This document shows, in pieces, positions 31,734 to 43,992 of a DNA stretch of 64,000 nt (position 1 is its first letter; the number at the start of each line of letters is the position of its first letter). A program made the position numbers and the translations under genes. The notes below the pieces were generated by a model. That model made no database searches and had not been told where the DNA came from. It was given only the letters and a program-made list of their open reading frames with translations. The stretch comes from Actinomyces naeslundii (lineage in GTDB: Bacteria > Actinomycetota > Actinomycetes > Actinomycetales > Actinomycetaceae): contig NZ_MSRR01000024.1 in NCBI RefSeq assembly GCF_001956585.1, forward strand, positions 27,618 through 91,617. The letters run 5' to 3'.

Positions 31734-33890
31734 CTACTGTTTGTTTTCTGGACTGTTGAGGTGAGCCACAATAGTACCTGCCAGAGCCGGCCCGATACCC
31801 TTGACGCGGGTGATGTCGTCCACCTCGGCCTGCCGAATGCGTTTGACGGATCCGAACTCGCGCAGGAGAGCCGCCTGTCGGGCGGGCCCGAGACCGGGAA
31901 CGCCGTCCAGTACCGAGCGGGTCATCCCGGCCGAGCGCTTCTTGCGGTGGTGGGTGATGGCGAATCGGTGGGACTCGTCGCGCAGGTGCTGGAGCAGGTA
32001 GAGGGCAGGCGAGGTACGCGGCAGGATGACGGGGAACTCCTCCCCCGGCATCCAGACCTCCTCCAGGCGCTTGGCCAGACCGATGAGTGGAACATCGATG
32101 CCGAGCTCGTCGAGGACCGAACGGGCGGCGTTGACCTGCGGCAGACCGCCGTCGACGACGACGAGCCCGGGCGCGTAGGAGAAGCGCCGGGCCTTGCCGG
32201 TCTCGGGGTCGATAGGACCGGAGGCGACGGCGATACCCTCGGCGTCCTCGATCTCCTCGGCCGCACGGGCGGCCGCCTCGCCCTGTCCCTGCTCAGCGAT
32301 GAGCCGCTTGAACCTCCGGGTGAGGACCTCGTGCATGGCTGCAGTGTCATCGGTCGCCCCGTTGCCGTCCTGGCCGCGCACGGTGAAGCGGCGATAGTCG
32401 GACTTGCGCGGCGCACCGTCCTCGAAGACCACCATGGAGCCGACCTGGTAGGTGCCCTGGGTGTGGGAGATGTCGTAGCACTCGACGCGCAGGGGTGCCT
32501 CGGGCAGGTCGAGGGCCTCGGCGAGCTCATCAAGAGCGAGAGTGCGCTGGGTGAGGTCACCGGCACGACGGGTCTTGTGCAGGCGCAGGGCTTCCTCAGC
32601 GTTCCTACGCACCGTGTCCATGAGAGCAGCCTTGTCCCCGCGCTGCGGAACACGCAGATCGACCTTCCCTCCGCGAAGCCCCTCCAACCACGCACGCACG
32701 GTGGCGGCGTTGCTGGGCATCTCGGGGACCAGGATCTCCCGAGGCACCGCGGTGGTGGCTGTGTGGGCGACATCGTCGACACTGGTGGCCGCCGACTCGC
32801 CGTTGCGTCGGGAGGCGGCACCGCTGGAACCGTTGGGACCGCTGCGGGGCTGGGGGCTGGAGGGGGCGCGGTCGCCCACCCCGACCGAGGTGGTGGTGCC
32901 CGAGGAGGCGGGGGCTCCGCCCTGGTGGACGGCGCCGTCGTCGGCAGGATCGAGAAGGGAGGCGTAGACCTGCTCGAGGAGACGTTCGATGAGCTCGGAG
33001 TCTTCGGCGTCGTCAATGAGATCGACGACCCAGCCGCGCTGTCCGCGCACCCGGCCACCACGCACGTGAAAGACCTGGACCGCAGCCTCGAGCTCGTCGC
33101 GGACCAGGGCGAAAACGTCAGCATCAGTAGCATCGGGCAGGACGACGGCGTTGCCCTCGATGACCTTGCGCAGCGCGGCGGCGTCGTCGCGCAGGCGGGC
33201 GGCCTTCTCGAAGTCGAGGGCTGCTGCGGCAGCCTTCATCTCCGACTCCACCTGGCGCAGATAGGGACCGGTTCGGCCGGCCATGAAGGCGCAGAAGTCC
33301 TCGGCGAGCGCCCGGTGGTTTTCCGGATTGATGCGACCCACGCACGGCGCCGAGCACTTGTCGATATAGCCCAGCAGGCAGGGGCGGCCTGATGCCTGGG
33401 CACGGCGAAAGACGCCGGCTGAGCAGGAACGGACGGGGAAGACGCGCAGCAGCTGGTCGACGGTCTCGCGGATGGACCAGGCCTGGACGAAGGGCCCGAA
33501 GTAGCGGGTCCCGGGCTTGCGGGCCCCGCGGACCACCTGAACCCGGGGGTAGGTCTCCCCCATCGTCACCGCCAGGTAGGGATAGGACTTGTCATCCTTG
33601 TACATGACGTTGAAACGGGGGTTGAACTCCTTGATCCAGGAGTACTCCAGGGCCAGGGACTCCACCTCGGTGGATACGACGGTCCACTCCACGGCGCAGG
33701 CGGTGGTCACCATCTTCTGGGTGCGCGGGTGCAGGGCAGCGAGGTCCTGGAAGTAGCTGGACAGGCGCTGGCGCAGGTTCTTGGCCTTGCCGACGTAGAC
33801 GACACGTGCCTGATCGTCCAGGAACCGGTAGACGCCCGGGGACGTGGGGATCTCGCCCGGGGCGGGACGGTACGTCGAGGGGTCGGCCAT
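31734..33890 (-). CDS. uvrC: Excinuclease ABC subunit C
   Basis: 718 residues. The GIY-YIG nuclease begins at [31 protein letters not shown]; a UvrB-interaction (UVR) helix is at [18 protein letters not shown]; the second nuclease (RNase H-like) contains [23 protein letters not shown] and VVVDGGLPQ; HhH motifs close the protein ([25 protein letters not shown]). It makes both incisions around DNA lesions bound by UvrB. A Gly/Ser-rich insertion of about 60 residues lies near residue 340. Confidence 0.97.
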   Translation of the reverse strand: MADPSTYRPAPGEIPTSPGVYRFLDDQARVVYVGKAKNLRQRLSSYFQDLAALHPRTQKMVTTACAVEWTVVSTEVESLALEYSWIKEFNPRFNVMYKDDKSYPYLAVTMGETYPRVQVVRGARKPGTRYFGPFVQAWSIRETVDQLLRVFPVRSCSAGVFRRAQASGRPCLLGYIDKCSAPCVGRINPENHRALAEDFCAFMAGRTGPYLRQVESEMKAAAAALDFEKAARLRDDAAALRKVIEGNAVVLPDATDADVFALVRDELEAAVQVFHVRGGRVRGQRGWVVDLIDDAEDSELIERLLEQVYASLLDPADDGAVHQGGAPASSGTTTSVGVGDRAPSSPQPRSGPNGSSGAASRRNGESAATSVDDVAHTATTAVPREILVPEMPSNAATVRAWLEGLRGGKVDLRVPQRGDKAALMDTVRRNAEEALRLHKTRRAGDLTQRTLALDELAEALDLPEAPLRVECYDISHTQGTYQVGSMVVFEDGAPRKSDYRRFTVRGQDGNGATDDTAAMHEVLTRRFKRLIAEQGQGEAAARAAEEIEDAEGIAVASGPIDPETGKARRFSYAPGLVVVDGGLPQVNAARSVLDELGIDVPLIGLAKRLEEVWMPGEEFPVILPRTSPALYLLQHLRDESHRFAITHHRKKRSAGMTRSVLDGVPGLGPARQAALLREFGSVKRIRQAEVDDITRVKGIGPALAGTIVAHLNSPENKQ

Positions 33891-33960
33891 GCCCGCTAGG
33901 GTAGACGCCGACCGACCTTGCCCACGACATGCTGCCCCGCAGCCAGTCGCCCGAAGAGCA

Positions 33961-33989
33961 AAGGCCCGAGCCAGCAGGGCTCAGGCCTT
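33961..33989 (-). terminator. Terminator after the tRNA-Gly/Cys/Val cluster
   Basis: On the minus strand AAGGCCTGAGCC and GGCTCGGGCCTT pair over 12 bp (one G-U) with loop CTGCT, followed by TGCTCTT. It sits 7 nt after the tRNA-Val 3' end. Confidence 0.8.
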
Positions 33990-33995
33990 CGTATG

Positions 33996-34070
33996 TGGTG
34001 GGCGATACTGGGATCGAACCAGTGACCTCTTCCGTGTCAGGGAAGCGCGCTCCCGCTGCGCCAATCGCCC
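33996..34070 (-). tRNA. tRNA-Val (anticodon GAC)
   Basis: Acceptor GGGCGAT pairs with ATCGCCC, the anticodon stem CTTCC/GGAAG encloses CTGACAC (anticodon GAC), T-arm ACTGGTTCGATCCCAGT, CCA encoded. Last of three tRNAs on this strand. Confidence 0.95.
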
Positions 34071-34071
34071 G

Positions 34072-34142
34072 AGGTGGGTACCGGATTCGAACCGGTGTAA
34101 ACGGCTTTGCAGGCCGGTGCCTAGCCTCTCGGCCAACCCACC
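34072..34142 (-). tRNA. tRNA-Cys (anticodon GCA)
   Basis: Acceptor GGTGGGT/ACCCACC, anticodon loop CTGCAAA (GCA), T-arm CCGGTTCGAATCCGG, discriminator U as required for cysteinyl-tRNA synthetase. CCA is not encoded. Confidence 0.95.
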
Positions 34143-34179
34143 ATGAGAATGCTGGGGCTCGGCGCTCCCGGCTCCTCGG

Positions 34180-34252
34180 AGCGGATGACGGGACTCGAAC
34201 CCGCGACCCTCACCTTGGCAAGGTGATGCTCTACCAACTGAGCCACATCCGC
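34180..34252 (-). tRNA. tRNA-Gly (anticodon GCC)
   Basis: Acceptor GCGGATG/CATCCGC, anticodon stem and loop CACCTTGCCAAGGTG (GCC), T-arm CGGGTTCGAGTCCCG. CCA is not encoded. First gene of the Gly-Cys-Val cluster. Confidence 0.95.
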
Positions 34253-34360
34253 GCGATCCCTCACGGTTCGACCGAACCGCTCGGTGCTGGAAAACCATAG
34301 CATCACGATCACACCGACAAGCAAACAGCATCGCGGTGATTCACCTCACCGGGCAGCCGT

Positions 34361-34390
34361 TTGCTCCGGGGGTGCCGGCCTGACTATGGT
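34361..34390 (+). promoter_or_regulatory. Probable promoter of tRNA-Val(CAC)
   Basis: TTGCTC (34361-34366) and TATGGT (34385-34390) are spaced by 18 nt and end 12 nt before the tRNA. The same TTGCTC hexamer is used before tRNA-Leu at 63303. Confidence 0.6.
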
Positions 34391-34402
34391 TAGCGCCGCA
34401 CA

Positions 34403-34478
34403 GGGCGATTGGCTCAGGGGTTAGAGCGCCTCGTTCACACCGAGGAGGTCACTGGTTCGATTCCAGTATCGCCCACCA
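34403..34478 (+). tRNA. tRNA-Val (anticodon CAC)
   Basis: Acceptor GGGCGAT/ATCGCCC, anticodon loop TTCACAC (CAC), T-arm ACTGGTTCGATTCCAGT, CCA encoded. It is divergent from the Gly-Cys-Val cluster and shares its acceptor and T-arm with tRNA-Val(GAC). Confidence 0.95.
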
Positions 34479-34501
34479 CAGCATCCTGACACCAAGTTGA
34501 C

Positions 34502-34530
34502 AGTACCCGCCCCAAGGGCGGGTACTTTTA
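34502..34530 (+). terminator. Rho-independent terminator after tRNA-Val(CAC)
   Basis: Perfect 11-bp stem AGTACCCGCCC / GGGCGGGTACT with a CAA loop, followed by TTTTA. Confidence 0.92.
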
Positions 34531-34659
34531 CATCACCTACATCACCCCGCTCTGCAAGCAGATGAGCAAAGGCGAACTCAGAATCGGCCTCCCACTATGG
34601 ATGCCGTCACAGTCTCCGCTCGACTGTCACAATTCGATGCGCCGATGTGTCTGATGGGT

Positions 34660-35754
34660 ATGAGTCCAACGCATCGCACCACCATCGTCATCATCGGGGC
34701 CGGGTACGCCGGGATCATGGCAGCCAACCGGATTGCTTCTCACCCAATGGCCACCGCCCTCACACGTGTTCGCCTCATCAGTGCCTCGACACACCTTGTC
34801 GAGCGTATTCGTCTGCATGAGGCTCTTCGTGCTGAAGAAGACCCGGTACGGCCCTTGTCCGAGCTGCTCAACCCAGCCATCGACGTTGTCATCGGCCGCG
34901 CGACGAGCATCGATCGCAAACGGGGTGTCGTCCATCTTTCCGATGGCGACCCCATTCCCTTCGACCAGGTCGTCTTGGCGACCGGCAGCACCAGCCGGGC
35001 ACCTGCTGGAGCCCTGCCGATCTCCGGGATCGCCGATCTGCAGCCGCTTCGAGATGAACTTGTCGGCTCTTCACACACGCGCATTCGCGTCGTCGGCGGC
35101 GGCCTCACCGGGATCGAGACCGCCGCGGAACTTGCTGAGCAAGGATTCGATGTTGAGATCGTCGACTCCGGCACCGTCGGCTCCCACCTCGGCGTACGAG
35201 CCCGCAAGCAGGCCTCTCGCCAACTGCGTCGACTGGGCTGCACGGTGACCGACAACCAGTTGTGCCAGCCCGAGCCCGGCATACTCACCATATGGACCGC
35301 AGGTTTTGCACCGGTCACTGTTCCGTGCGATCCACCAGTGTCGACCTCTTCCGACGGGCGCATCGTGGTCAACAGGTTCCTACGCTCCCCCGACGATCCC
35401 AGGATTACCGCGATCGGCGATTGCGCTGCGCCTCCGGCCTCGCACCTGCGCCCCAGCTGTGCCTCAGCCCTGTCTCTGGGAGCCGTAGCCGCTGATATCC
35501 TCATCTCCGGCGTGCTGAAGACCCCAGCGCCGTCCAACACGGGGGTCGGTTATGTCATGCGCTGCGTCTCGCTGGGACGCAACCGCGGCCTCGTCGAGCA
35601 CGTAAGTCCGGACGACGTTCCCAACGGTCCTGTCCTGACGGGGAGAACGGCCCGGCGAGTCAAGGACTGGGTCATGGACCGCACTACTCAGTGGTTGATC
35701 GAAGAGGCTCAGCGCTCCGGCTCGTACCGTATCGTGAGAGGCCCAGCTCAATGA
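34660..35754 (+). CDS. FAD-dependent pyridine nucleotide oxidoreductase (NDH-2/AIF-like)
   Basis: 364 residues. An FAD-binding Rossmann motif VIIGAGYAGIMAANRI opens the protein; a second dinucleotide motif, RVVGGGLTGIETAAELAEQGFDVEIVD, lies near residue 146; and TAIGDCAAP near residue 271 contacts the flavin. There is no redox CxxxxC and no clear C-terminal membrane anchor. The electron acceptor is unknown. I start at ATG 34660; ATG 34597 would add 21 unlikely residues. The stop overlaps the sigma-factor start (ATGA), so the two are translationally coupled. Confidence 0.85.
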   Translation: MSPTHRTTIVIIGAGYAGIMAANRIASHPMATALTRVRLISASTHLVERIRLHEALRAEEDPVRPLSELLNPAIDVVIGRATSIDRKRGVVHLSDGDPIPFDQVVLATGSTSRAPAGALPISGIADLQPLRDELVGSSHTRIRVVGGGLTGIETAAELAEQGFDVEIVDSGTVGSHLGVRARKQASRQLRRLGCTVTDNQLCQPEPGILTIWTAGFAPVTVPCDPPVSTSSDGRIVVNRFLRSPDDPRITAIGDCAAPPASHLRPSCASALSLGAVAADILISGVLKTPAPSNTGVGYVMRCVSLGRNRGLVEHVSPDDVPNGPVLTGRTARRVKDWVMDRTTQWLIEEAQRSGSYRIVRGPAQ

Positions 35755-36647
35755 CTGCTTCCGACCAACCCGCAGATATGGACAACAGGTCCGGTCAGGA
35801 TTTCGAGGAACATCGCGCCGTTCTGTTTACCCTCGCCTACAGCATGCTTGGTAGCGCGGCGGAGGCCGAGGACATCGTGCAGGAGACATGGCTGCGTCGC
35901 CAACGCGTCAGGGAACCGGTGCGGCAGGAGCGCGCGCTGCTGTGCCGTATCGCCACACGCCTGGCACTCAACGCGATGCGCTCCGAGGCCAACCGGAAGG
36001 AGTCCTACCTGGGGCCGTGGCTTCCCGAGCCGGTCGCCACTGAGGCAGATCTGGCCGACGACCTGATCCTGGCGGAGACGGTCTCTGAGGCGACGCTGAT
36101 GGTACTGGAGACCCTCTCCCCCGCCGAACGCGCAGCATTCCTCCTGGTAGAGGTCTTCTCCCTGTCATCGGCGGAGACCGGTCGCATCATCGATGCATCC
36201 GATACCGCCGTGCGCCAGCTGGTGCACCGTGCACGCACCCGGCTGCAAGAAGGACGAACACACCGACGCGCCAGCCCCTCTCCCGAGCTGTGGACCGAGC
36301 TGACCAGTGCCATTCGCTCGGGAGACTTGGCGGCCACCGTACGTCTGCTGGCTCCTGAGGCGGTACTCGTGTCCGACGGTGGAGGCCGGGCCTCGGCGGC
36401 ACGCCGTCCCGTCCGAGGTGCAGAGTCCGTGGCTCGCTTCCTTATCGGCATCGCCGCGAAGACGCCACAGTTCGATGTGGCGCCGGCGTGGCTCAACGGC
36501 GAGCTCGCAGCCGTGGTCAGCAGTTCCAGGAACGTAGAGTTCGTGGTCTTTCTGGTTGCTTCGGAGACTGGTGTTCAGCAGGTTCTCATCGTCCGCAACC
36601 CCGACAAGCTCGTGCGCATCGGCAAGCCAGTGAGACTGTCCCGCTGA
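35751..36647 (+). CDS. ECF41-type RNA polymerase sigma factor (SigJ-like)
   Basis: 298 residues. Sigma region 2 (HRAVLFTLAYSMLGSAAEAEDIVQETWLR) and region 4 (LSPAERAAFLLVEVFSLSSAETGRIIDASDTAVRQLVHRARTRL) are joined by a linker with YLGPWLPEP. A SnoaL-like C-terminal domain of about 110 residues carries DGGGR and NPDKL. WLPEP, DGGGK/R and NPDKL are the hallmarks of ECF41 factors, in which the extension controls activity without an anti-sigma factor. ECF41 genes are usually beside an oxidoreductase or related gene (COE) that is the target; here that is the overlapping FAD enzyme. Confidence 0.93.
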   Translation: MTASDQPADMDNRSGQDFEEHRAVLFTLAYSMLGSAAEAEDIVQETWLRRQRVREPVRQERALLCRIATRLALNAMRSEANRKESYLGPWLPEPVATEADLADDLILAETVSEATLMVLETLSPAERAAFLLVEVFSLSSAETGRIIDASDTAVRQLVHRARTRLQEGRTHRRASPSPELWTELTSAIRSGDLAATVRLLAPEAVLVSDGGGRASAARRPVRGAESVARFLIGIAAKTPQFDVAPAWLNGELAAVVSSSRNVEFVVFLVASETGVQQVLIVRNPDKLVRIGKPVRLSR

Positions 36648-36665
36648 CCCTGGCGCGATCCGTCG

Positions 36666-38042
36666 TCAGATCCGGGTGCCGTCGGCGATCCTTCCGGGCG
36701 AACCCCCCGCTTCCACGTGCGCTTCGCCGGTGGCGACGACACCGGAACCGAAGGTCCAGTCGCCCTCCACGGTCAGCGACTGCGCGTCCTTGATCGAGGG
36801 GACTCCTTCTGGGAACCGAGCCTCGAAGTCCTGGATCTTCTTGTAGAAGCGGGGGTCGAGATTCACGGTGCAGGCGCGCTCCGGAACCATCTGCAGCAGG
36901 CCGTCGTCGTCAACCTCATAGACGTCCGAGCGCACCAGCAGCAGATCGTTAGTGGTCTTGACCGGCAGGAAGCGGGAGCGGGGCACCTCGATAGCGGTCG
37001 CCCCCTCGAAGGCCTCCACCGCGGCCCCCATGGCGGTCTCGAGCTGGATCACCGGTGTTGAGGCGGAGTCGGCGGGGTCGACCGTCTTGCTGTTCTTGAT
37101 GAGCGGCAGCCCAAGAATCCCGCCGCGCTCGGCCAGGGTGTCACGCAGGACCTTCAGGTCGAACCAGAGGTTATTGGTGTGGAAGAAGGGGTGGCGGAAC
37201 TGGTCGGTGAAGTAGTGCATCTGATCCTCAGGCGTCTGCGCCGTGTCACGCAGGATGATGCGTCCGTCGCTCTTGCGCACGGCCAGGTGCCCACCCTTGA
37301 CATCGGCCGGCGTGCGGCGGCACATCTCCGGGGCGTAGGGCGCACCGGAGGCCGCGAACCAGCCGGCGATCCTGGCCGAGGGCGCCGCCCCGAGGTTGTC
37401 GGAGTTGGCCGTCATGGCGTACCGGTACCCCTTGTCCAGGAGCGCGTCCAGCAGCCCCGAGGCGAGCAGCGCGGTGTAGATGTCTCCGTGCCCGGGCGGG
37501 CACCACTCAAGCTCCGGATCGGCCTCCCACTCCACCGGGCTCAGATCGTCAGCACGGAGCTTGGGCTCACGGTTCTGCAAGAAGTCCAGAGGAAGGCCGT
37601 CGACCTGGATCTCGGGGTGCCCGGCCAGCACCTCGAGGGAGTCCTCACGGGTGCGGAAGGAGTTCATGAGGATGAGCGGCAGGCTCACCCCGTAGCGCCG
37701 GCGGGCGGCCGTGACCTGGTCGACCAGCAGGTCGAGGAAGGTCTTGCCGTCGCGCACCGGCAGGAGGGACTTGGCACGGTCCAGCCCCATAGAGGTTCCC
37801 AGCCCCCCGTTGAGCCGTATGAGGACCGTCCTGCTCAGCGCCTCTCGAGCCGCCTCGTCGCTGACCTCGACGTCAGCCAGGGAGTCGATCTGTGTGAGTG
37901 GCTCAATGGTCTCCTCGGGGATGAGTCCTGTGGCTCCGGCCTCCAGAGCCTGGTAGTAGTGCGTGAAGACCGTGATGGCTTGCTCGGCGACGCCTGCGTC
38001 GCGCATCTTGTGCTGGGCAGCAGTGAGTCCGTTCTCGCTCAT
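36666..38042 (-). CDS. UTP-glucose-1-phosphate uridylyltransferase, eukaryote-like UDPGP family
   Basis: 458 residues. The motif LIRLNGGLGTSMGLDRAKSLLPV contains the nucleotide-binding loop, LPLILMNSFRTREDS and EWCPPGHGDIYTALLASG line the active site, and a C-terminal beta-helix follows. This is the UDPGP family typical of eukaryotes and of Bifidobacterium/Actinomyces, not bacterial GalU. It makes UDP-glucose for cell-surface glycans and galactose use. The ATG at 38042 was chosen over an upstream start lacking homology; it converges with the sigma-factor gene. Confidence 0.92.
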   Translation of the reverse strand: MSENGLTAAQHKMRDAGVAEQAITVFTHYYQALEAGATGLIPEETIEPLTQIDSLADVEVSDEAAREALSRTVLIRLNGGLGTSMGLDRAKSLLPVRDGKTFLDLLVDQVTAARRRYGVSLPLILMNSFRTREDSLEVLAGHPEIQVDGLPLDFLQNREPKLRADDLSPVEWEADPELEWCPPGHGDIYTALLASGLLDALLDKGYRYAMTANSDNLGAAPSARIAGWFAASGAPYAPEMCRRTPADVKGGHLAVRKSDGRIILRDTAQTPEDQMHYFTDQFRHPFFHTNNLWFDLKVLRDTLAERGGILGLPLIKNSKTVDPADSASTPVIQLETAMGAAVEAFEGATAIEVPRSRFLPVKTTNDLLLVRSDVYEVDDDGLLQMVPERACTVNLDPRFYKKIQDFEARFPEGVPSIKDAQSLTVEGDWTFGSGVVATGEAHVEAGGSPGRIADGTRI

Positions 38043-38136
38043 GACGCATAGCCTAACCCAGGCTGACCGTTCTTGGGGCACTTTGTTCGACTCTGTGCGT
38101 TTGAGTAAAGCACGGCAGGCTCTACGCTCCGGCAGG

Positions 38137-38145
38137 TTATCCACA
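38137..38145 (+). promoter_or_regulatory. Perfect DnaA-box sequence
   Basis: TTATCCACA matches the strong DnaA-box consensus exactly. It lies between the divergent UGPase and DUF2339 genes. Only one box is present and no DnaA gene or AT-rich unwinding element is near, so this is not an origin; it could be a DnaA-responsive promoter element or chance. Confidence 0.4.
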
Positions 38146-38253
38146 GGGGAGCGCTTCCCTCTTTTCGACGTCGGGCGCTCCCCCTATTCTCGTTCGAACC
38201 GGTTAAGTGACGAGCTGCTTGTTGCCAAGCACCGAGCGACGAGGAGAACCGTT

Positions 38254-40962
38254 ATGTCCATCCCTCCCAATGTGGGCCCGAATGTCGCTCTGATTCTGCG
38301 GCGACTGGACCTCATCGAGAAGAAGATCGACTGGGTCGCCGAACGCGTCACCTGGCTGGCCTACACCGCTGGGAGCCCGGAACAGGCGCAAGGCGATCGG
38401 TCCACGACGACGGACAGTTCACCAACGACTCATGCCCCGATGTCCGCCGCCGAGAGCATCAATGTCCTCGATCACCGGGTCTCGGAGCCCCTGTCCACCA
38501 CCACCTCGCCCGCAGCTGCGACGACGACGCCGGCAGGAACCCCTGCGACGAGCGCTGCCACCGAGCTCCCCACGAGGCTTTTCAGCGACTCTCCTACCCA
38601 AGCCGCCGACGAAGAGCTCCCCCAGCACGAAGTAGTCTCAGCCTCCGCTCCAGCAGTATTGCACGACGACGCGCCCCGAGTACCCGAGGTTGAGGAGCCG
38701 GTAGTCCAGGCCCCCAGGTCACCCGCCCCTGTATCACCCGAGCATTCCTCGGAGTCCTGGGCCAGTCCCGGCTCAACCGGCTATATCCCCGCTCCGTCCC
38801 AAAGGGCCGACACGGGCGATCCGTATCAAGGGGTACCGGTTGGAGCAGGTCACGGCTCTGGCGCCGAGGCTGCTGAGATTCCCGGCTGGGCGCAGCGAGC
38901 AGTGCGGGAGGGAAACCTCGGGCGCTACCTACTCTCCGGTGCGGCTGCGCTGCTGGTCCTCTCCGCCGGGGTCAGTCTCCTGGCCCTTGTCTGGGACTCC
39001 ATTCCCAACCCGGTCAAGATCCTGGCGCTGGCACTCATCGCGGTCACGATGACAGCCGTGGGCGCCCGCCTCAGCGTCAGCCGTCCGAAGTACCGGGTCG
39101 CCGCCGCAACGATCACGGGAACCGGCGGCGGGCTCGGCTTCGTCTCCATCGTGGGTGCGGTTCTTCTCGGCGGCATGCTCGGACCGGAACCCGCACTTGT
39201 ACTCATGGCCGGTTGGGGGCTCGTGCTCCTGGTCGTGTCTCATCTGACGCGGGTGCTGTTCACCGCGATCATCTCAACCATCGGCGCCCTGGTGACTATC
39301 GGCTTCGCATTCAGCCACGTGACGCATCAGGCAAGCACAGCGATCGTCACATGGCTGATGATCAGTGTCTACGTCACAGTCCTGGCCCTGACCTGCGCGG
39401 CCCTGTCGCGAGGGACGGGGCGGATGCGGTTGGCCGCCTGGTATCCGGTGACATCGGTGGTGGCAACGGTGGCAGCACTTGTCTTCGCACCAATCAGTCC
39501 GATGCTGCGTGTGTCCGTCGTTGGTGGCACGGGGATCGTCCTGGCTCTGTGCCTGCTACTGGTCGGCCAGGTAATGCACGCCGGCAGACGTCTGTGGAGC
39601 ATCGGTATCAAGACTGCGGGCTGGGACTGGGGCCTGGCCGCCCTGGTCCTTCTGATGGTGTACCCGAATTTGCTGATGAAGCAGATAAGCCTTGAGGTAG
39701 TGCACTCCGTTGTCGTCGCCACCTTCATCCTTCAGCTCCTGCTGCTGGCCGGAGCCGCACTCGCAGTACTTGCCCCGCACAGCCCCGATCAGTGGCGCAG
39801 CGCCATGGCGATCAGTCACGAGGCGACCTTCTTCCCCCTCGCACTGGCCGCAATGGCGACCGTCAGCGATCCCCGGGCCTATCTCTTCGTCGTCGTCGCC
39901 GCGATGCTCTGCTTCCTTCCCGCCATCGTCGATGGACGGGCCGAGCCGGCTCCGATCCTGGCCCTCCTCGGTACCGCTCCAATCCTCGTACCTCCCACGA
40001 CCATGTACGCCCGAGCCGATCGCCTGTCGCTCATCGCCTCGGTTGCGGTCTCCGTGCTCCTCGTGATGATGACCGAGGGACTGGGGGATCGGACAGCGCG
40101 GAGCATGCCCTCCCCCGCACCGAGCGGAGCGTCATCACGTGTCCAGTCGCGGCTACTGGCCTTGCGAGCGGCGCTGGCCGCCATTGTCTTCAACCTGGCG
40201 GTTCTCATTCCGTTCCTCGCCAAGGTTCTGGTCAACGACTCCCTGAGTGGCCGGGCGGCCCTGCACATGGTTCCGGGTCTGGTACTCATCGCCTTCATCG
40301 CTTTGGGAACCGTGTCAAGTGAGGCGACACCCCTCCGGGTGCTCAGCGGTCAGTGCCGGGGCTCTCGTTACAGGGTGGGGCCCCAGGGCCAGGCACTGCC
40401 CGACCCGAACAGCTCTCTGACCGGGGCGCCGGTACCGTCCTGGATCGTCTCGGGTCTTGCGGCCGTCACCGCTGTGGCGACCCTGTCGTGGGCGGAGGAG
40501 CTGAGCTCAACGACCTGGGCAGTAGCGCTGGCAGCTGTCGCCCTGGGGCTGGGAGCGTGCGCCACGTGGCTCCTGCTTCCCTGGGGACGGCGAGCGGAGG
40601 TGTGTCTGAGCCTGGCGATCGGAAACTCGCTGCTCATGTGGCTCTCGGTCATCGTCGTGACCAGCATCGCAGTGGGTTCAGTGCTCATGTCGGTGCTGGT
40701 GCTGCTGACCGGAGGGGCCTGTATCGTCGTCGGCTTCAGGTTGCGCCTGACCGTCCTGCGCCACTACGGGTTGACCCTGGTGCTCCTGTCCGTCCTCAAG
40801 CTGGCGGCTGTCGATACCGCCTCGCAGAACTCGATCGTTCGAGTCGTCTCGCTGGCGGCTGCCGGCATCATCTGCTTCGTCCTGTCGCTGATCTACAACC
40901 GCTACGCGCAGGAACAGCGTCGCGAGCAGATGAGCGGTGCACAGAAGCGCAACCGGACCTGA
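38254..40962 (+). CDS. Large polytopic membrane protein, DUF2339-like
   Basis: 902 residues. Residues about 1-50 contain a short coiled coil (NVALILRRLDLIEKKIDWVAERVTWLAY); about 50-200 is a low-complexity Ser/Thr/Pro/Ala region; and from about 210 onward there are some 20-24 hydrophobic segments, opening with GWAQRAVREGNLGRYLLSGAAALLVLSAG. This layout (N-terminal coiled coil, disordered linker, many helices) is that of DUF2339 membrane proteins, whose function is unknown. GGAG lies 7-10 nt before the ATG at 38254. It stands alone, divergent from the UGPase. Confidence 0.78.
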   Translation: MSIPPNVGPNVALILRRLDLIEKKIDWVAERVTWLAYTAGSPEQAQGDRSTTTDSSPTTHAPMSAAESINVLDHRVSEPLSTTTSPAAATTTPAGTPATSAATELPTRLFSDSPTQAADEELPQHEVVSASAPAVLHDDAPRVPEVEEPVVQAPRSPAPVSPEHSSESWASPGSTGYIPAPSQRADTGDPYQGVPVGAGHGSGAEAAEIPGWAQRAVREGNLGRYLLSGAAALLVLSAGVSLLALVWDSIPNPVKILALALIAVTMTAVGARLSVSRPKYRVAAATITGTGGGLGFVSIVGAVLLGGMLGPEPALVLMAGWGLVLLVVSHLTRVLFTAIISTIGALVTIGFAFSHVTHQASTAIVTWLMISVYVTVLALTCAALSRGTGRMRLAAWYPVTSVVATVAALVFAPISPMLRVSVVGGTGIVLALCLLLVGQVMHAGRRLWSIGIKTAGWDWGLAALVLLMVYPNLLMKQISLEVVHSVVVATFILQLLLLAGAALAVLAPHSPDQWRSAMAISHEATFFPLALAAMATVSDPRAYLFVVVAAMLCFLPAIVDGRAEPAPILALLGTAPILVPPTTMYARADRLSLIASVAVSVLLVMMTEGLGDRTARSMPSPAPSGASSRVQSRLLALRAALAAIVFNLAVLIPFLAKVLVNDSLSGRAALHMVPGLVLIAFIALGTVSSEATPLRVLSGQCRGSRYRVGPQGQALPDPNSSLTGAPVPSWIVSGLAAVTAVATLSWAEELSSTTWAVALAAVALGLGACATWLLLPWGRRAEVCLSLAIGNSLLMWLSVIVVTSIAVGSVLMSVLVLLTGGACIVVGFRLRLTVLRHYGLTLVLLSVLKLAAVDTASQNSIVRVVSLAAAGIICFVLSLIYNRYAQEQRREQMSGAQKRNRT

Positions 40963-41003
40963 GGCGGAGCCCTCCGCAGGCGTTGGCGTGTACCGCCTGA
41001 AGT

Positions 41004-43850
<2,847 letters not shown>

Positions 43851-43992
43851 GGGATTCGAGTCTAGGGGCTTGTCACCGATGCCGTGCGATCGCACACGTG
43901 TTCGACATGTCTCATCACCAGCACGCCGGAAGAATGCTCACCATCTTGTTCTCGGGCCACGACTGAGGCACCCTCCCCCTATGCTGGAGCCC

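Noticed and set aside
31761..33392. 543-codon plus-strand frame opposite uvrC
   Set aside because: Shadow of uvrC; no ribosome binding site or recognisable domain.
38137..38145. Replication origin
   Set aside because: Only one DnaA box, no box cluster, no dnaA/dnaN and no AT-rich region.
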